From Rhizophagus irregularis (taxonomy: Eukaryota > Glomeromycota > Glomeromycetes > Glomerales > Glomeraceae): a stretch of 64,000 nucleotides of DNA. The DNA is taken from assembly GCF_026210795.1 (NCBI RefSeq), contig NC_089444.1, positions 1,168,501 through 1,232,500 on the forward strand, in the 5' to 3' direction. Positions within the stretch are counted from its first letter, which is position 1, and every line of letters begins with the position of its first letter. The notes below the pieces were generated by a model. The model was given only the letters and a program-made list of their open reading frames with translations, made no database searches and had not been told where the DNA came from. Below, piece after piece: positions 24,905-38,200 of this stretch. The position numbers and the translations under genes are program-made.

Positions 24905-27900
24905 ATGACTTTCTCACCTTTTTCTTTACAGACTCTCATTAATGCGTTACACCTCGAAGATAGCCAACAGGCTTCTCAAAATTCTGGAGGTGGAAGTAGA
25001 TTATTTGGAACGGGATGGGGAATTAAAGATACTCAAGTTACAGTAGAGTCGGTTGAGGCTTGGGGTAAGTTGAAATATTTTCCAATGTTCTGACACAAAG
25101 TAGCAGAGAAATATTATCGTTGTATAAATTAGCGTTATCAAATAGTTTATTATAATATTTATTTAATAAATAAACTTTACTATTAGATAAATAATTTTTT
25201 TTTTCTTGTATATTATTCTTGTGCCAGAAAATAATTTATATTTAGGCACTTCGGATGGATATTTAATTCATTATTTAATCGATGGTCAGGTTTCATCCGA
25301 TAATGTATGTATAGAATAAAGCAAATTCAATAATAAAGAATGATATTTGTATTCGTAAATGTGATGGTTTATTTTTTTCTTAAAATTTCAATAAAGAATG
25401 TATCGAGTAACTTTCGTCTTAGTAAACAACCTCTTGGGAAAAGGATAGTTGAGCGTATAATGCTTTTTCCTCAAATCAGAACTGCCGTTATATTGTGTGG
25501 CAAGTAAAAGTGATTTATTGAATTTATTATGAATTTTTGGTCTCTTAATAAATAATATTTGGGAATAATTAGATTCGACCTTATCTTTTTACTCGCTTCC
25601 CGAGATTATTGCATTGCCGACACCAGACTTTCAACCGATTAGAGGTGTTACATGTTTTTGTCATGATATTTCGATGGAAGGAAAAACTGAAGAAGATGGA
25701 TCAGTAAGAATATGCGTAATGAAGAAAAGGATGTTACATATTTACTCGTTGACATCAGAGAGATGCACTGAAGTGACAGTAAGCTATAATGGTTTTATGG
25801 TTTTATATCGAATAAAATAAATTTCATTAATAAAATATTGTAACAATTCAATAGTCTATGCAAGTTCCGGATGGTGCAATTACGGCATGTCAATATGGAC
25901 CATATGTATGTGTAGCGGACACGCGTCGTTATAAGATGATTAATTTGTTAGCCAAACGGATGGAAGAATTAATTCCGTATGAATCATCTGTTAATGGCGA
26001 TATGTTTAGACCTATAATTACTGTTATTAGAGAAGGAGAATTTTTGTTGACCGCGCCGGCCAATGCTGACCATATCCTTGCTCATTGATATTTGTTCTTT
26101 AAAGAAGTAATTTGTTTTAAATATCCTTAATGTTGATTATGATTTTACAGGTGACAATTGGACATTTTATTGCATACACAGGGGATGCTGTTCGCGGAAC
26201 ATTACAATGGGAAAATTTTCCAAGAGCGATCAGTGTTGAATTTCCTTTCGTTGTTGCGTTATTGCGTAACAATGTGATAGAAGTTCATAATATAATTGAG
26301 CAAAAACTTGTTCAGAGTATAAAACTTAAGTCAAGGCTAAGGACAATTTCAACTGGACCTGGTATTAAAGTTCAGGTCGCCGGATTAATGGATAGGTTGA
26401 AATTGGAAAATGGATATTTATTTAATGAAGACAATAATTCCCATTTAGATAATAATATTTTTTCAAATGTAGATAATGACAAGGCTAAATCAAATAATAA
26501 CCAATCCAACTTTTTAGCAACAGTTCCCACTCGACTTATAATCGCAGGAAGCGAATCTGTTGTTGCTTTAGCAGCAACACCTTTTGCAGTCCAGGTTTGA
26601 TAAATTATGTGATTATTTATTTTCCTTGTATAATATATTCTAAAAGTTGCTTTATTTATTAAGATTGATTCAATGCTCGATGCTTCTCGCGTAGAAGAAG
26701 CTATAGAATCGTCTAAACGAATGATGACAACAGCAACTCCAGAGAATGTCCATAGTGAAAGAATGGTGAGTTATCGTGTAATTTTAAACGATAATAATAT
26801 TTCTTTTTTAATAGATCTCGTTTCGGATATTTTACTACTATACAAAAATGTTAAAATCATCACCAAACTTATTCTAACCCTTAGTGGTTGTAAACGGCTA
26901 TTTATTTTTTATTTAACAATTATAACTTTCACGATTGGCATATTTTATAGCGTCATGAGTTCAATTATATTCAACAAAAATCCGGTTTCCTCTATCTTGG
27001 AGAAACGTTTTTCGATATGGCTCTTCCGCTTTTCGAAGAAGGAAATACTGATCCTAGGTTATTGATTCAATTATTTGAAGACATGAAAGATATTATCAGA
27101 AATGACGATAATTTTACAGTCTATTCCGGTGTAAAAGCAGTTATTGAACGTCTTATCAGCATCGATAATATTGGTATGTGTGCATCTGTTTATTTTAATT
27201 AAACTTTAATCGAAAGATTGAATTTTTTTAATGCACTTTATGTAGTATCACGTGATTCGGTTGATTGTAAAACTCTAATTACGAATGCGAAAGAAATGCT
27301 ACTAATGTTTTTAACAAATGATCGCGAGAAGCGAGTAGTTAAAGGGAAAGCTTTGAAGCCGGATGAAAGATGCATTTTGAGGGTATTGATATCATTCTAC
27401 TTGAAAATCAAATTAATTTAATTTGTACACCGGTCTAAATAATTTTTTAATGATTTGATTAGGCTGTTGATAATGCTTTATTAAGGTTATACGCTAGTTC
27501 TGATAAGCCTGAATTGGATAAGCCATTAAATTCTTTATTAGAAAATCCTAATGAATGTGTGTTAGAACTTAGTGAAAATATTCTATTAGTGAACAAGGTG
27601 GGATTTTTAATACAAACAGTTTAAAAATAATAATAAGAACGAGCAAATTTAATCTTTTAAATTTTTTCGTTTATTTAGAAATATTATCCTTTAACCTTAC
27701 TTTATAAAGATAACAAAGAATTCAGAAAAGCTTTGGAAATATGGAAACGGTGAGTATTTATGATGTTCTTAAAATTTAGTGATTTATTTTATATATTTAT
27801 AAATTTGTATAATATAGGATTATCGAAGAGAATAACTCAGATCAAGACATTCCGTATGGTTTACAACAAATGGCAAATATACTCGGAAAGTTAGTTGACC

Positions 27901-29500
27901 CTGACTTAATATGGGAATATGCAAGTTGGGTTGCAAAGCTAGATGAAGTTATTGGAGCTAAGGTATGAATTTATCTGGATATTAATAATATTTGGTAATT
28001 AATAAACCAATACTCAGATTTAATTTATTTAGATATTTATGCAACCAAATTTAAGACGTCCTTCGTTGATCGAACCTGGTTTGGTTTTGGATCATTTAAG
28101 ATCGATTGGAAAGAAAGGGTTAAAAATGTACTTGGAATACTTGGTTACACAACGAAAAAGCAATGAGGAAAAGCATCATACAGAACTGGCATTCTTGTAT
28201 ATAGAAGAATTAAAAAATTTATTGCAATCAGATGAAGCAAAAGCGAAGATTGAAGAAATAAGTAAGTGATTAAAGATAATTAAATTAATTTAAATATGAA
28301 CAAATCATTGAACATATCGTTTTATAATAGCAAATGATTTTATAAGCTTGAAAGATCCGGCGAAGACATATTTGTCGTTCTTACAAAATCAACCAACGGA
28401 AGATTTATTATCACACGAAAGAGCCAAATTAATGAGTTTCTTACAAACTTATATACGATATGATGCAGAAGTAGTTTTGAATAAATTGCTTGAAATTCCA
28501 GTGTTAAAAGCTGAATTAGCTATTGTATATGGGAAAGTAAGTTTGAATTAATTTAGTAATTGAAATATATTTATAGTTTTAGCTCTTATATTTACTATTC
28601 TATTTATCTTATATAGTTGAATGAACACGAGAAAGCTTTATGTATATTGATTAATGATTTAAAAGATTTTCGTGGAGCGGAAGTTTATTGCTTATATGCC
28701 GGTCGGATGGTCTGTAAATTATCATCTAAAAAACAGGCAGATAAAAAAATCGTGGAAGATAAGAATTTGGTTGCTACAAGACGTACTTTATTTCTAATGT
28801 TATTAAAAGTTTATCTACAAATACAAAATGAGTAAGTATAACATTTGTTATCTATATGCATATTATTTTTAAATTTTTATTAAAAAAAAAATTTATTAGG
28901 AATGGAATGGTTGAAGAAATAATAAATTTGTTGAATGCGCAAGCAGTGTATTTAGATACCACAGAGGTTAGTGAAGAATTAATGTAATAAAAAGTATTGT
29001 AAGGCGATTTATGAAATAATTTTTATTTTCCGATAATATATGCAGGTTATGGGATTATTACCAGAATGTTGGTCAGTTGAAATGTTAAACGAATTCTTGA
29101 TTCGTTCATTAAGACAAAATTATCATGATTATAGAGAAGGACAAGTTCTAAAAGGGTTATGTCGTGGCCAAAACACCATAGTAATTTATATATATATATA
29201 TTTTTTAATTGTATTTAACCTTTTACCGTCTTTTAACGCTTAACTGATTTCAATTTCTTCATTTTATAGACAAGTTTTGAGTTATACCAGGCCTATCAAA
29301 AAATTGGACCAACTGTAATAGATCAAAATAGATTATGCTCAAAATGTAAAAAGTATATCAGCGGATCAAATTTCATGAGGCAACCAAATGGTGATATTGA
29401 ACATGTTCAGTGTAATTTTGAACAAAGAGAGGATATAAATAACACTAATGGCGTTAACGGTACTGCAACAGTTTCGGATCCCTTAAGCAATAATATTTAA
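24905..29500 (+). CDS. TGFBRAP1/Vps3-like CORVET tethering subunit (Vps39/TRAP1 family)
   Basis: At least 15 exons from ATG 24905 (MTFSPFSLQTLINALHLED) to stop 29498-29500. The N-terminal part is a CNH/beta-propeller-like region (GTSDGYLIHYLIDGQ; GEFLLTAPANA; VTIGHFIAYTGDAVRGTLQW). An Asn/Asp-rich loop at about 26425-26510 follows, then MLDASRVEEAIESSKRMM, where the alpha-solenoid begins. C-terminal blocks match the human TGFBRAP1 order: KMYLEYLVTQRKSNEEKHHT, NEHEKALCILINDLKDF with AEVYCLYAG, and LLPECWSVEMLNEFLIRSLR. Last come ELYQAYQKI and a C-x2-C element (CSKCKKYI). Vps3/TGFBRAP1 is the Rab5-side subunit of CORVET, which tethers early endosomes. Vps39 of HOPS is the main alternative, but the ECWSVEMLNEFL block and the C-terminal order favour Vps3/TGFBRAP1. 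The 26.7-27.0 kb junction was not fully resolved. No frameshift was seen. Confidence 0.82.
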
Positions 29501-32500
29501 AAAAAAAACTATATACTATTTGTCTGTATAATAATAACTTATTTTTTTAAATAGATTAGAAAAATGTTTTGAATTGTATATTGTATAAAGTAAACTTAAA
29601 AAGTTTTGGGAATTAATAGTTCTATATTATATTGAATGGGTTTAAATTCATTAACTGGCTTTTTATTTAGTATCTGAAGACAACAATGTTTTTGATGGGT
29701 GAAATCCTATTTGTCATTCATTGTAATATTGTGCCAGTAGCAAAATAAAAAAGTTTTATAAATGATTCGTGCTCATTATAGGAAAAGTGTAGATTATTAA
29801 AAGTTTATTATACATTGATGATCGAGAATTAAAGTTTTTTTAATCAATTACCAATTAAAATTTTACGATTTGATTTATATATTTTGAGTATTAAAAAAAA
29901 AAATTGTTATTCATATCTCATTTTCTTTTTAAACTCGTTTGCGAGTTCTACCCTTTTCAGGAAAAATTTTTGTAAAACATTTTCAATATCTTTCTCCAGA
30001 ATTTTGTTTTCTTGAGAATCACGATCAAATTATTAATGAAATTGTCATGCTAGTCTTTAATTATAAAAAATCATTTCATTGTTAAATTAAACATACAAAA
30101 TTGATAATAGATAACTTAGATTTGATATTTATTTTACAATTTCCGAGTAAAGCTTTGATTCGAGTAATATTTTGAATCCCGATGAAAAATCTAATAAATC
30201 TATAATTGAACAGTCAATCATTAGTCTTATTATTATTTGTTTTTTCGAATTTCTAGTGTTTTTTTCCCACTAGTTATATTCCTTCCTTTGGCTAAAATCT
30301 TTTCAAAAAGTGATAACTTTTTATTACAAAAAAAATATTTCATAATCAGGAGGAAATTTAATTTAAATTCACTCCGGCTTCTTTTAAATTCTCGTAAATG
30401 TCCACTAATAACATTTTTCTGTAAAATTTTGGATATGATGAAAAGTGAAAAAGTTGATATCATTAACAGTTATTATAAATCTTTTTAAAAAATGACGAAA
30501 AATTTAAAGGCAATATATTATGATTACTAAGAGCAACTCTTTTTTTCGTGTAATGTATAGCTCCTCAGGTGACGGCAATTTAAGTCAGATGTTAACCGTA
30601 TTTTTTAAGGATATTTGGGCAACTTGAAATGTTAAGAATGCATATTTACAAATGTGGTATCTGCAATATATAATTCAGTATTCAAAGAATATATGCAGTT
30701 CGTTATGGTGTACAAGTTTACTAAGCTGTATTAATTGAGAAACTATTCAAAATCGATCTCTGACACGCGTTAGTTATCACCTGACGCAAATCATCATCTG
30801 AAGCATAACGTATACCAAATATTAACATATTCAACAGACTTCAACATCTGCAAAGAAAATTCGAAAAAGGTGATGTGAATATTAGAACTGTACCGATCGT
30901 AGAGCATGACCACTGACGTTGCGAATATATTTATATACGTTCATGCATTTCATATAATTAAATCTGTATCACTTGATTCTGATTACATTTTATATGATAC
31001 TTTCAGATTATGATCTTTCTCGGTTTATAATTGTTTTCGGAATCCCGTATTCTGTAATCTTAACTTTTCCGGTAACTGCCTTACTTTCTAATAGCACAAT
31101 TCTGAAAAAAAAAAATAATGATAAAGCTTCCAATAAATTTATTTATGATGTGCCAATCGACAATTTCGAACCTTTTCCTACACAAAATGAAATATCTAGG
31201 AATACTGAGAAGTAATCAAGTTTGAAGGAAGATATTTTTCAAGCATAATATGATCAATTGAAAGAAATACGTAACAATGAATCTAATTAACCTTTGAATG
31301 ATTTGTAGCATATTTGATGTCTAAGATGATAACATGAATGATTTTTGATAAAAAAAACATCAATTCGAGAATGAAAGTACAGTTAGTTAAGGAACATTGA
31401 GAGATTTTATGAGGAATTTATACTTAATATGTTTGAAAAAAGTAAATCTATACACAATATAATTGATTTAATAAAAGGCCAAATCTTTTATGTTTTTTAT
31501 GTTTTTTAGGTTTGTATTTCTAATAACTGTATCATAATATATAAATATATGTAAATATAACAGACATTTTATAAAATTATTTTTAATATTACGCGTGTAT
31601 AAGTAAGTTACTTACGAACTATTAGCAAAGTTTTATCTTTTTCGAGCGCTTCAATAATTGTATGATTATTAAATTTTACTAAAGGAATGTTTAAAATTAT
31701 TCAAAGTAATAATCTAGCAAAGATATAAAAAAAATTGAGAGGGCATTATATTTAATTAATGTCCATTTAATCATAAAATGAAATAATTGAACAAGGTTAA
31801 AGACCATATGAAATAATTAACCAGATACGAGACTAGATAAATCTAAAAAATTTATATATATATTAGTAAAATGTGTTTGACCAAAGACATTAGTATTATA
31901 ATGACACACTATCTATTTTATAACTTTTTGAAAATGCACGTGAACCAAAACAAAACATCAATCAAAATAGTATAATGGAGCTTTATATAATATAAAAAAA
32001 ATAAAAAAATTTTTATTGAATCTGTAATTATGAGAATATTATTTTTATCATGAAATAAAAACAATTTAGAAATTTTAGAAATCTAAATAATTTATATTTT
32101 ATATCAATTTTTTATAATTCCAGATTTGTAACAGGAAAATTCAAATTAATTTTACCTAAAAAATTGAGACTAATATGTAAAATTGCAAACGCAAATAATA
32201 CCTCCGAATTTTATACACGACGGACGCTTATTACAGTCTTTTCCAACTTTCGTCAGGTGAATGTGATAAGAGATTAAAATTTAGTCTTGTATTGTACAAT
32301 ATAATTATGAGAACAAGATGTTGTGAAAGATAATTAATGTTTGCATCAGCGCAAGTTGAAATGTCACGATGATCACGTGTACAGTATATAGTTCCAACAG
32401 ACGAGTTCTAATCAGAAATTATTTTCATGTTTTTATTCAAAAGTAAACAAGAAATTTAACATCGCTATTAATATATTTAATAGATAAAACAGATAAAAGA

Positions 32501-32680
32501 GCCAAAATTTCCAAAATTTGCATTTCACTAAGAAGCAGGAATAATTTAACTTTGGAGAAATACTACTAGCTAATCGTCAAATATACTATCACTTAATTTA
32601 GTTTTATTTCTTAAAGCGTATTAAACCTCTTAAAGTATCAATAACTTAATCTAAGGGCGTTGACTTTATTAATTCAAAGA
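29501..32680. other. Gene-poor AT-rich region
   Basis: No intact gene was seen. At about 29920-30020 the minus strand reads as a short charged helix (NKILEKDIENVLQKFFLK then VELANEFKKKMRYE and a stop) with stops just upstream, suggesting a decayed 3' end of a gene. The ORFs at 30233-30488 (both strands) and 30973-31215 resemble no family and lie in biased sequence. Confidence 0.5.
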
Positions 32681-32689
32681 GAAAAAAAA

Positions 32690-32800
32690 AATTTGCCATT
32701 TAATGCCTAACTTTGTTAAAAAAAATTTGCTTTAATGCTAACTTGTTAAAAAAATTTGCCATTTAATGTCTAATTTGTTAAAAAAATTTCTTTTATTTAA
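32690..32800. repeat. Minisatellite, about three degenerate units
   Basis: A unit of roughly 40-45 bp containing AAATTTGCCATTTAATG, a TAACTTTGTT-like segment and an A-run recurs three times. The first copy starts near 32690, a shortened copy near 32725 and a third near 32750. The copies differ in the length of the A-run and by small deletions. Confidence 0.65.
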
Positions 32801-33947
32801 TAATTGAGAATTAAAATTACTTATACATAACAAAATATCTACATCTCATAATGTTAGATCGATATTTTAGCAATTACCATAGTTCGTTAAATTCGTTATG
32901 GCACAGTAAAATACTATCTCCGCAGATCGTATGAAACAGAAATATATTTCTCATTCATTGAAATTGAAATTTTCAAAAAGAGAAGGTGTCAGATAAAACT
33001 GAAAACTGTGAACGAAAAAACGAAAAATATATCTGAAGCTATAACCGGAGCAACAAAAATGAAAAACATACAATCTGTCTTAATGCATAACGTTCAAAAA
33101 CGATTGGTCGCGGTTATTAATCCCAATTTCAAAAAATGATTGACAAATTATCATTCCCATAGCTTACACGTGTAACATCATATTTTATTGACTATGATTA
33201 CTATGATTAGTTGATTACTATAAAGTTTACTAGATCAACTAAAGGTCTATGCCAAAGAAAATATTGTTTTTGTGAAATAAAATTTGAGTTTTGAATAATC
33301 ATTAGTCATTACATACCTTAATTACCTTATGGTAACGAATAAGTGAACTTCTTTAATTAATACGATTTCCAGTTTTTTTTTCGTAATACAAAATATATAT
33401 CAAGGTTATCAATCATGATCTCGTTCTTATCGCAGTTAATTTATCGTTAAAGTAATATTTAATAATCTGAGATATCTTCGATATTCATAACGCGTGAATA
33501 TTTTGTGGTATGTAATAATAAAATCATTAGTGCCTCAAACCAATTTTTCTCGATTAATGTTTATACACATGTAAATATGCGAATATGCGAGACGTGATGT
33601 CAGGTGACGGCAAAGATCGTCATGCTTTCAACTTGCACATTGTCTATGAGAGAATAAAAGAGAAGTTTGGATTGTAAAATCTCAAAAGAATGTCACACGA
33701 TTAACGAATGATCAGCATCATTACGTACGCTTGTGCAATGTAGCATCTAGAGTACAATGTTTATTAGGACATTTTTAATAATCGCAATGAAATCAATAAT
33801 AACGAAAAAAAAAAATGGCTTTTTAAAAAATTTTTTATACAATAATACCCTTTTTATTGATGCACTTTGATATGTATGATAAAGGTCAGCTGTTTTTGAT
33901 GTAAATTTAAAATTTAGGTTAATTATTAAAATATAATATTGTCTGAA

Positions 33948-34010
33948 AAAAAAAAAAAAAAAAAAAAAAAGAAGAAATAAAAAGAAATAAAAAGAATAAA
34001 AGAGAGAAAA
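33948..34010. repeat. Poly-A and A/G-rich tract
   Basis: An uninterrupted run of over 20 A residues (about 33949-33970) is followed by repeated AAAGAAATAAAAAGAAT units. This could be the 3' tail of an old retroposed sequence or a simple repeat. No retroelement body was recognised next to it. Confidence 0.6.
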
Positions 34011-34714
34011 AAAATTAAAAGTACTTTGAATTTCAAATTAACTAAATAATTAAAAATATTTTTTTGAAAATCACGGATTTTCTGAACGAAATATTTCGTC
34101 AAAGAAATTTTATTTTCCATTTTGTAACAATAAAAATAATATAAAAAATAAAGTTGATTGTAATTATGCATTATTTTTCATAATATAAAAAAATAAAAAT
34201 ATGACTAAAAAAAATAAAAAAATTTATAAGCGTCACATTATGATTGGATAAATTTTAAATAATACAAACCTTAAATTCAAAAAGATTATCAAACTCGAAA
34301 ATTATGCGAACGTGAGCAAACAATTTAAAATTACTGGATCATTTGGGACTATTATCAGACAAAATTAGTAATCACGTGGTATCATGATTACAGAAATTCT
34401 CAAAGTAGAACTATTGATGTACAAATAAGTAGATCTTATTAAAAAATAAAAAATATTAATTTTAAAAAAGAATCTCTCTTTTAAATACTATAAATGTATT
34501 CATTGGTTAAAATCTTTTATTTATTCTTATATAAAATGTATAAAACGTGCTATGGCCAAATAGGTAAAATACGGAATTTGTTGCGGTATATCTTCAAAAT
34601 ATTTACTTCTGACAAATTTCTTCGTTTTGATTGGATTTCATAATTTAAAAACTGAAGAAAAATAAGTTCCGTGCATTGTAATACCCAACCTATTTAAGAA
34701 TAAGTTATTTTAAA

Positions 34715-34870
34715 AAGAACAATGGACGATTGTATAAAAGATTTATCTTAATTTAAAAGAAACGATTAAGTTAAAGAACAAAGAATGAATTGTTTTAAGA
34801 ACTATGTAAGAATTATTTTAAGAACAAAGAATAAAAATCATTTTAAGAATAAAAGAACGGAATTAATAAT
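34715..34870. repeat. Degenerate tandem repeat with TTTTAAGAACAAAGAAT-like unit
   Basis: A unit of roughly 30-35 bp containing TTTTAAGAAC/AAAGAAT recurs about four times between 34718 and 34860 with substitutions and small gaps. It lies about 430 bp upstream of the second kinase array. Confidence 0.55.
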
Positions 34871-35102
34871 TACAATTATTAAAATAACGGTTCATTTACC
34901 GATTTTTATTAATTGATTTTTACTGATATTATAGATAATATTATATGCTGTATACTACATGTAATCGTTTTTTGTATAATGTTTTATCAAATTTCAATTG
35001 TTCTAAATAATTATTATTATGACGGAAGAATTATTAATTGATTTTTTCAATAAAAAAATCATTTGAATCATTTTCTATTTTTTTTTTTATTTATTTTTTT
35101 AA

Positions 35103-35184
35103 AGTTACCAAGGTTACCTGACTTGATGCTGTGATGCAATACGGCGTTCTTGTGATTTCTGTCGGCGTTTACCAAATTTAGCCA
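35103..35184 (-). pseudogene. Possible orphan first exon, 23-codon basic ORF
   Basis: The minus strand from about 35184 reads MAKFGKRRQKSQERRIASQH, then QVR, followed by a GTAACC sequence that could be a splice donor. Its base composition is clearly less AT-rich than the flanks. No downstream exon was found on the minus strand, so it is most likely a relic 5' exon or repeat fragment. The family was not recognised. Confidence 0.3.
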
Positions 35185-35297
35185 TGATTGACTAAAAAAA
35201 AAAAAATATCGTCCATAATATAAGGTTACCCAAAGTTTTCGAAATAAAAAATTATTGAAAAATAAACGTTTGGTAGTTAGTTATAACCGTTTAAAAC

Positions 35298-38200
35298 ATG
35301 CGAAGCTTATTTGGTATATCAAATAATAAATGTGTAGTATGTTATGAAACGTATACAAACAAACAATATAAATGGTGTAAATCATGTCAAATAAATTATT
35401 TAAAACAAAAATTTCCTGATTGGACCAGCGGAGATGAGAAAATTGATAAATTAATTCAAAGAATGCAAATAAAGATTGATGGCCCAAACGATATAATATT
35501 TGAATGGATACCATACGATCAATTTAATGTTAAAGAAACTGGTAAAGATGGTCTTTCTACAGTTTACTTAGTGACATGGAAGGATGGTCCTTTATACTGG
35601 GGTAAAGATGAATACGAAAGGGATTCCGATAAAACGGTCGTTTTAAAGAGTCTTGGTAACTCACAAAGTGTGACTCTAAATGAGGTATGTGTCACGATGT
35701 CACGTTACTTATACGCCAAATTGTTAATATTTTGTTTGTTAACGTATAAAGAATTTATATATTAATTAATTAATAGAGGAATGATCAATCATCAAAGTGG
35801 TATATCGATCTTAAAATATATGGAATGACTCAAAATCCTGATACTAAAGATTATATTTTGGTTCTTACTAATAAATACTTTGATGATTACTTTAAAGGAT
35901 ATTGTGTAAAATGTAGTATAATTTATGATAACGCTCAATATAAATGGTGCAAAAAATGTCAATTAGATTATTTTGAAAGGAATTTTATATCCAGTAGAAA
36001 TGATGAAATTGATGATTTAATTCAAAATATGCAATTAAAAATCAATGATTATAAAGATATAGTATTTGAATGGATACCATATAACCAATTTGCTCAGTTT
36101 AATAATATTAAGGGTGTAGGAATGGGTCTCGTCAATTTATATTCCGCAGTATGGAAAGATGGTCCATTAGTGTATGATACTAATACAAAGAAATATGAAA
36201 GATGTTCAAATAAATTATTTACTTTGAAATATTTTAATAACACACAAAACGTGATTAATGAGTTATCGAATGAGGTACGAAATTTTTTTTCTTTATCGAA
36301 TTTTAATTTAAATCTAATATACTAATAATATTTTATTAATATTTTAATAGATTGAGGAATATTCGATAGATAATAATAATAACATTCTCAATATATATGG
36401 AATATCCCAAAATCCAAATACAAAAGAATATATAATGGTCTTTGAAAGCAATTATTATGAAAAATATTGTGAAAGATGTGGTAAAATATATACAAATATG
36501 TATAAATGGTGTAAAAAATGTCAATTAATTTACTTGAAAGGAAAGGTTACTTGCGAAAATGAACAAATTAATGGTTTAATTCAGGAAATGCAATCGAAAA
36601 TCAATAATCCAAAAGATACAGTATTTGAATGGATATCATATAATCAGTTTAGTGAGGTTAATATAGAAATAGATAATGGTTTCTCTATTGTATATTCGGC
36701 AAAATGGAAAGGTGGTCCATTATATTGGAATAATAAGAAATGGACGAGAGGATTTGATAGATCGGATAGTCAAATTTCTAAGAGTAAAAAAGTTTCTTTA
36801 AAATGTTTAGGTAATTCACAAATTATGACTGATGATTTGAATAAGGTATGAAATTATGAAATTTCTTTTTGAATTTATTAAATATTTTATTTATTTTATT
36901 TAACGTACTTTTTATTTTTTTAATAGGTTAAAAAGTATTCGATTAATTATTTAGATAGTAATATTAAATTATATGGAATGTCTCAGATGACGACTACAAA
37001 AGATTACGTTTTGGTTTTTGAAAGTAAATATCATGATAAATATTGTGTAAATTGTGATAAATTATACATAGATAATTATAAATGGTGTAAGTTATGTCAA
37101 GTAGATTATTTAACAAAAAATTTCATGGATTTGAATATTGGAAATGAAAGAATTGTTGATTTAATTAAAGAAATGCAATTAAAAGTCAATTACCCAACTG
37201 ATATAGTATTTGAATGGATATTATTCAATCAATTTAGTAATATTAGAAAAGTGGGCAAAGATGAGCACATTACAGTATATTCGGCAACATGGAAAGATGG
37301 TCCATTAAAATATAATACAGACAAAAGGAAATACGTAAGGTATCCAAATCAAGTTTTTGCTTTGATATGTTTAAATTCCTCACAAAATATAACAAATAAG
37401 GTATAACTATATTTCTTTATAAATTCTTATTAATACTTTTTTTAATAATGACACATAATTTTTCAATATATTATATAGGTTAGAGAATATTCAATAAATA
37501 TTAGTGCTACTGCTTTTAAAATATATGGAATTTCTCAAAATCCTGATACAAAATGTTATGCTATGGTTCTTGAGGATAGATATTGTGAAAAGTATTGTAA
37601 AAGATGTTGTAAAGAATATACAGATATCAATTATAAATGGTGTAAACAATGTCAAATAATTAGTTTTCCAAATTGGAGTGGAAATGAAAAAATTGATAAA
37701 TTAATTAAAGAAATACAACATTATAATCTTTATTTAGCATTTGAATGGATACCATATAATCAGTTTGTTGGTATTAAAGAAATGAGTAAAGGTGGTTTTT
37801 CTACAGTATATTCTGCAATATGGAAGAATGGTCCATTATGTTATGATGGAACAAAAGGAAAATGGTCAAGAGATTCAGATAAGATAGTTGTTTTAAAATG
37901 TTTATTTAATTCGCAAAATATTACTGATAAATTTTTAAATAAGGTATGAAATTAATATTTTATTTAAATACTTTTATTTTCATTATAATGACGTATATAT
38001 ATATATTTGTTTTTAGATTAAATTATACTTAACTAATGATTTTGAAAAATCTGGTAAAGTCCTTAAAATGTATGGGTTAACCCAAAATCCGATTACAAAG
38101 GATTATATTTTTGTTCTTCGATATACAGAAGGTGGAAATTTTAATTATTGGATAAACAACAATAATAATTTCAAATATTTCAATTGGTTGATTAAATTGA

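Noticed and set aside
30973-31215. 80-aa plus-strand ORF
   Set aside because: It begins inside biased sequence and shows no splice context or family resemblance; not supported as a gene.
30573-33615. Shared 14-mer TCAGGTGACGGCAA at about 30574 and 33599
   Set aside because: Flanking sequences do not align beyond the 14 bases, so it may be coincidence; not reported as a repeat.
33926-34171. Phe/Tyr-rich minus-strand ORF
   Set aside because: It is read through a poly-A tract, its composition is biased and it shows no recognisable features.
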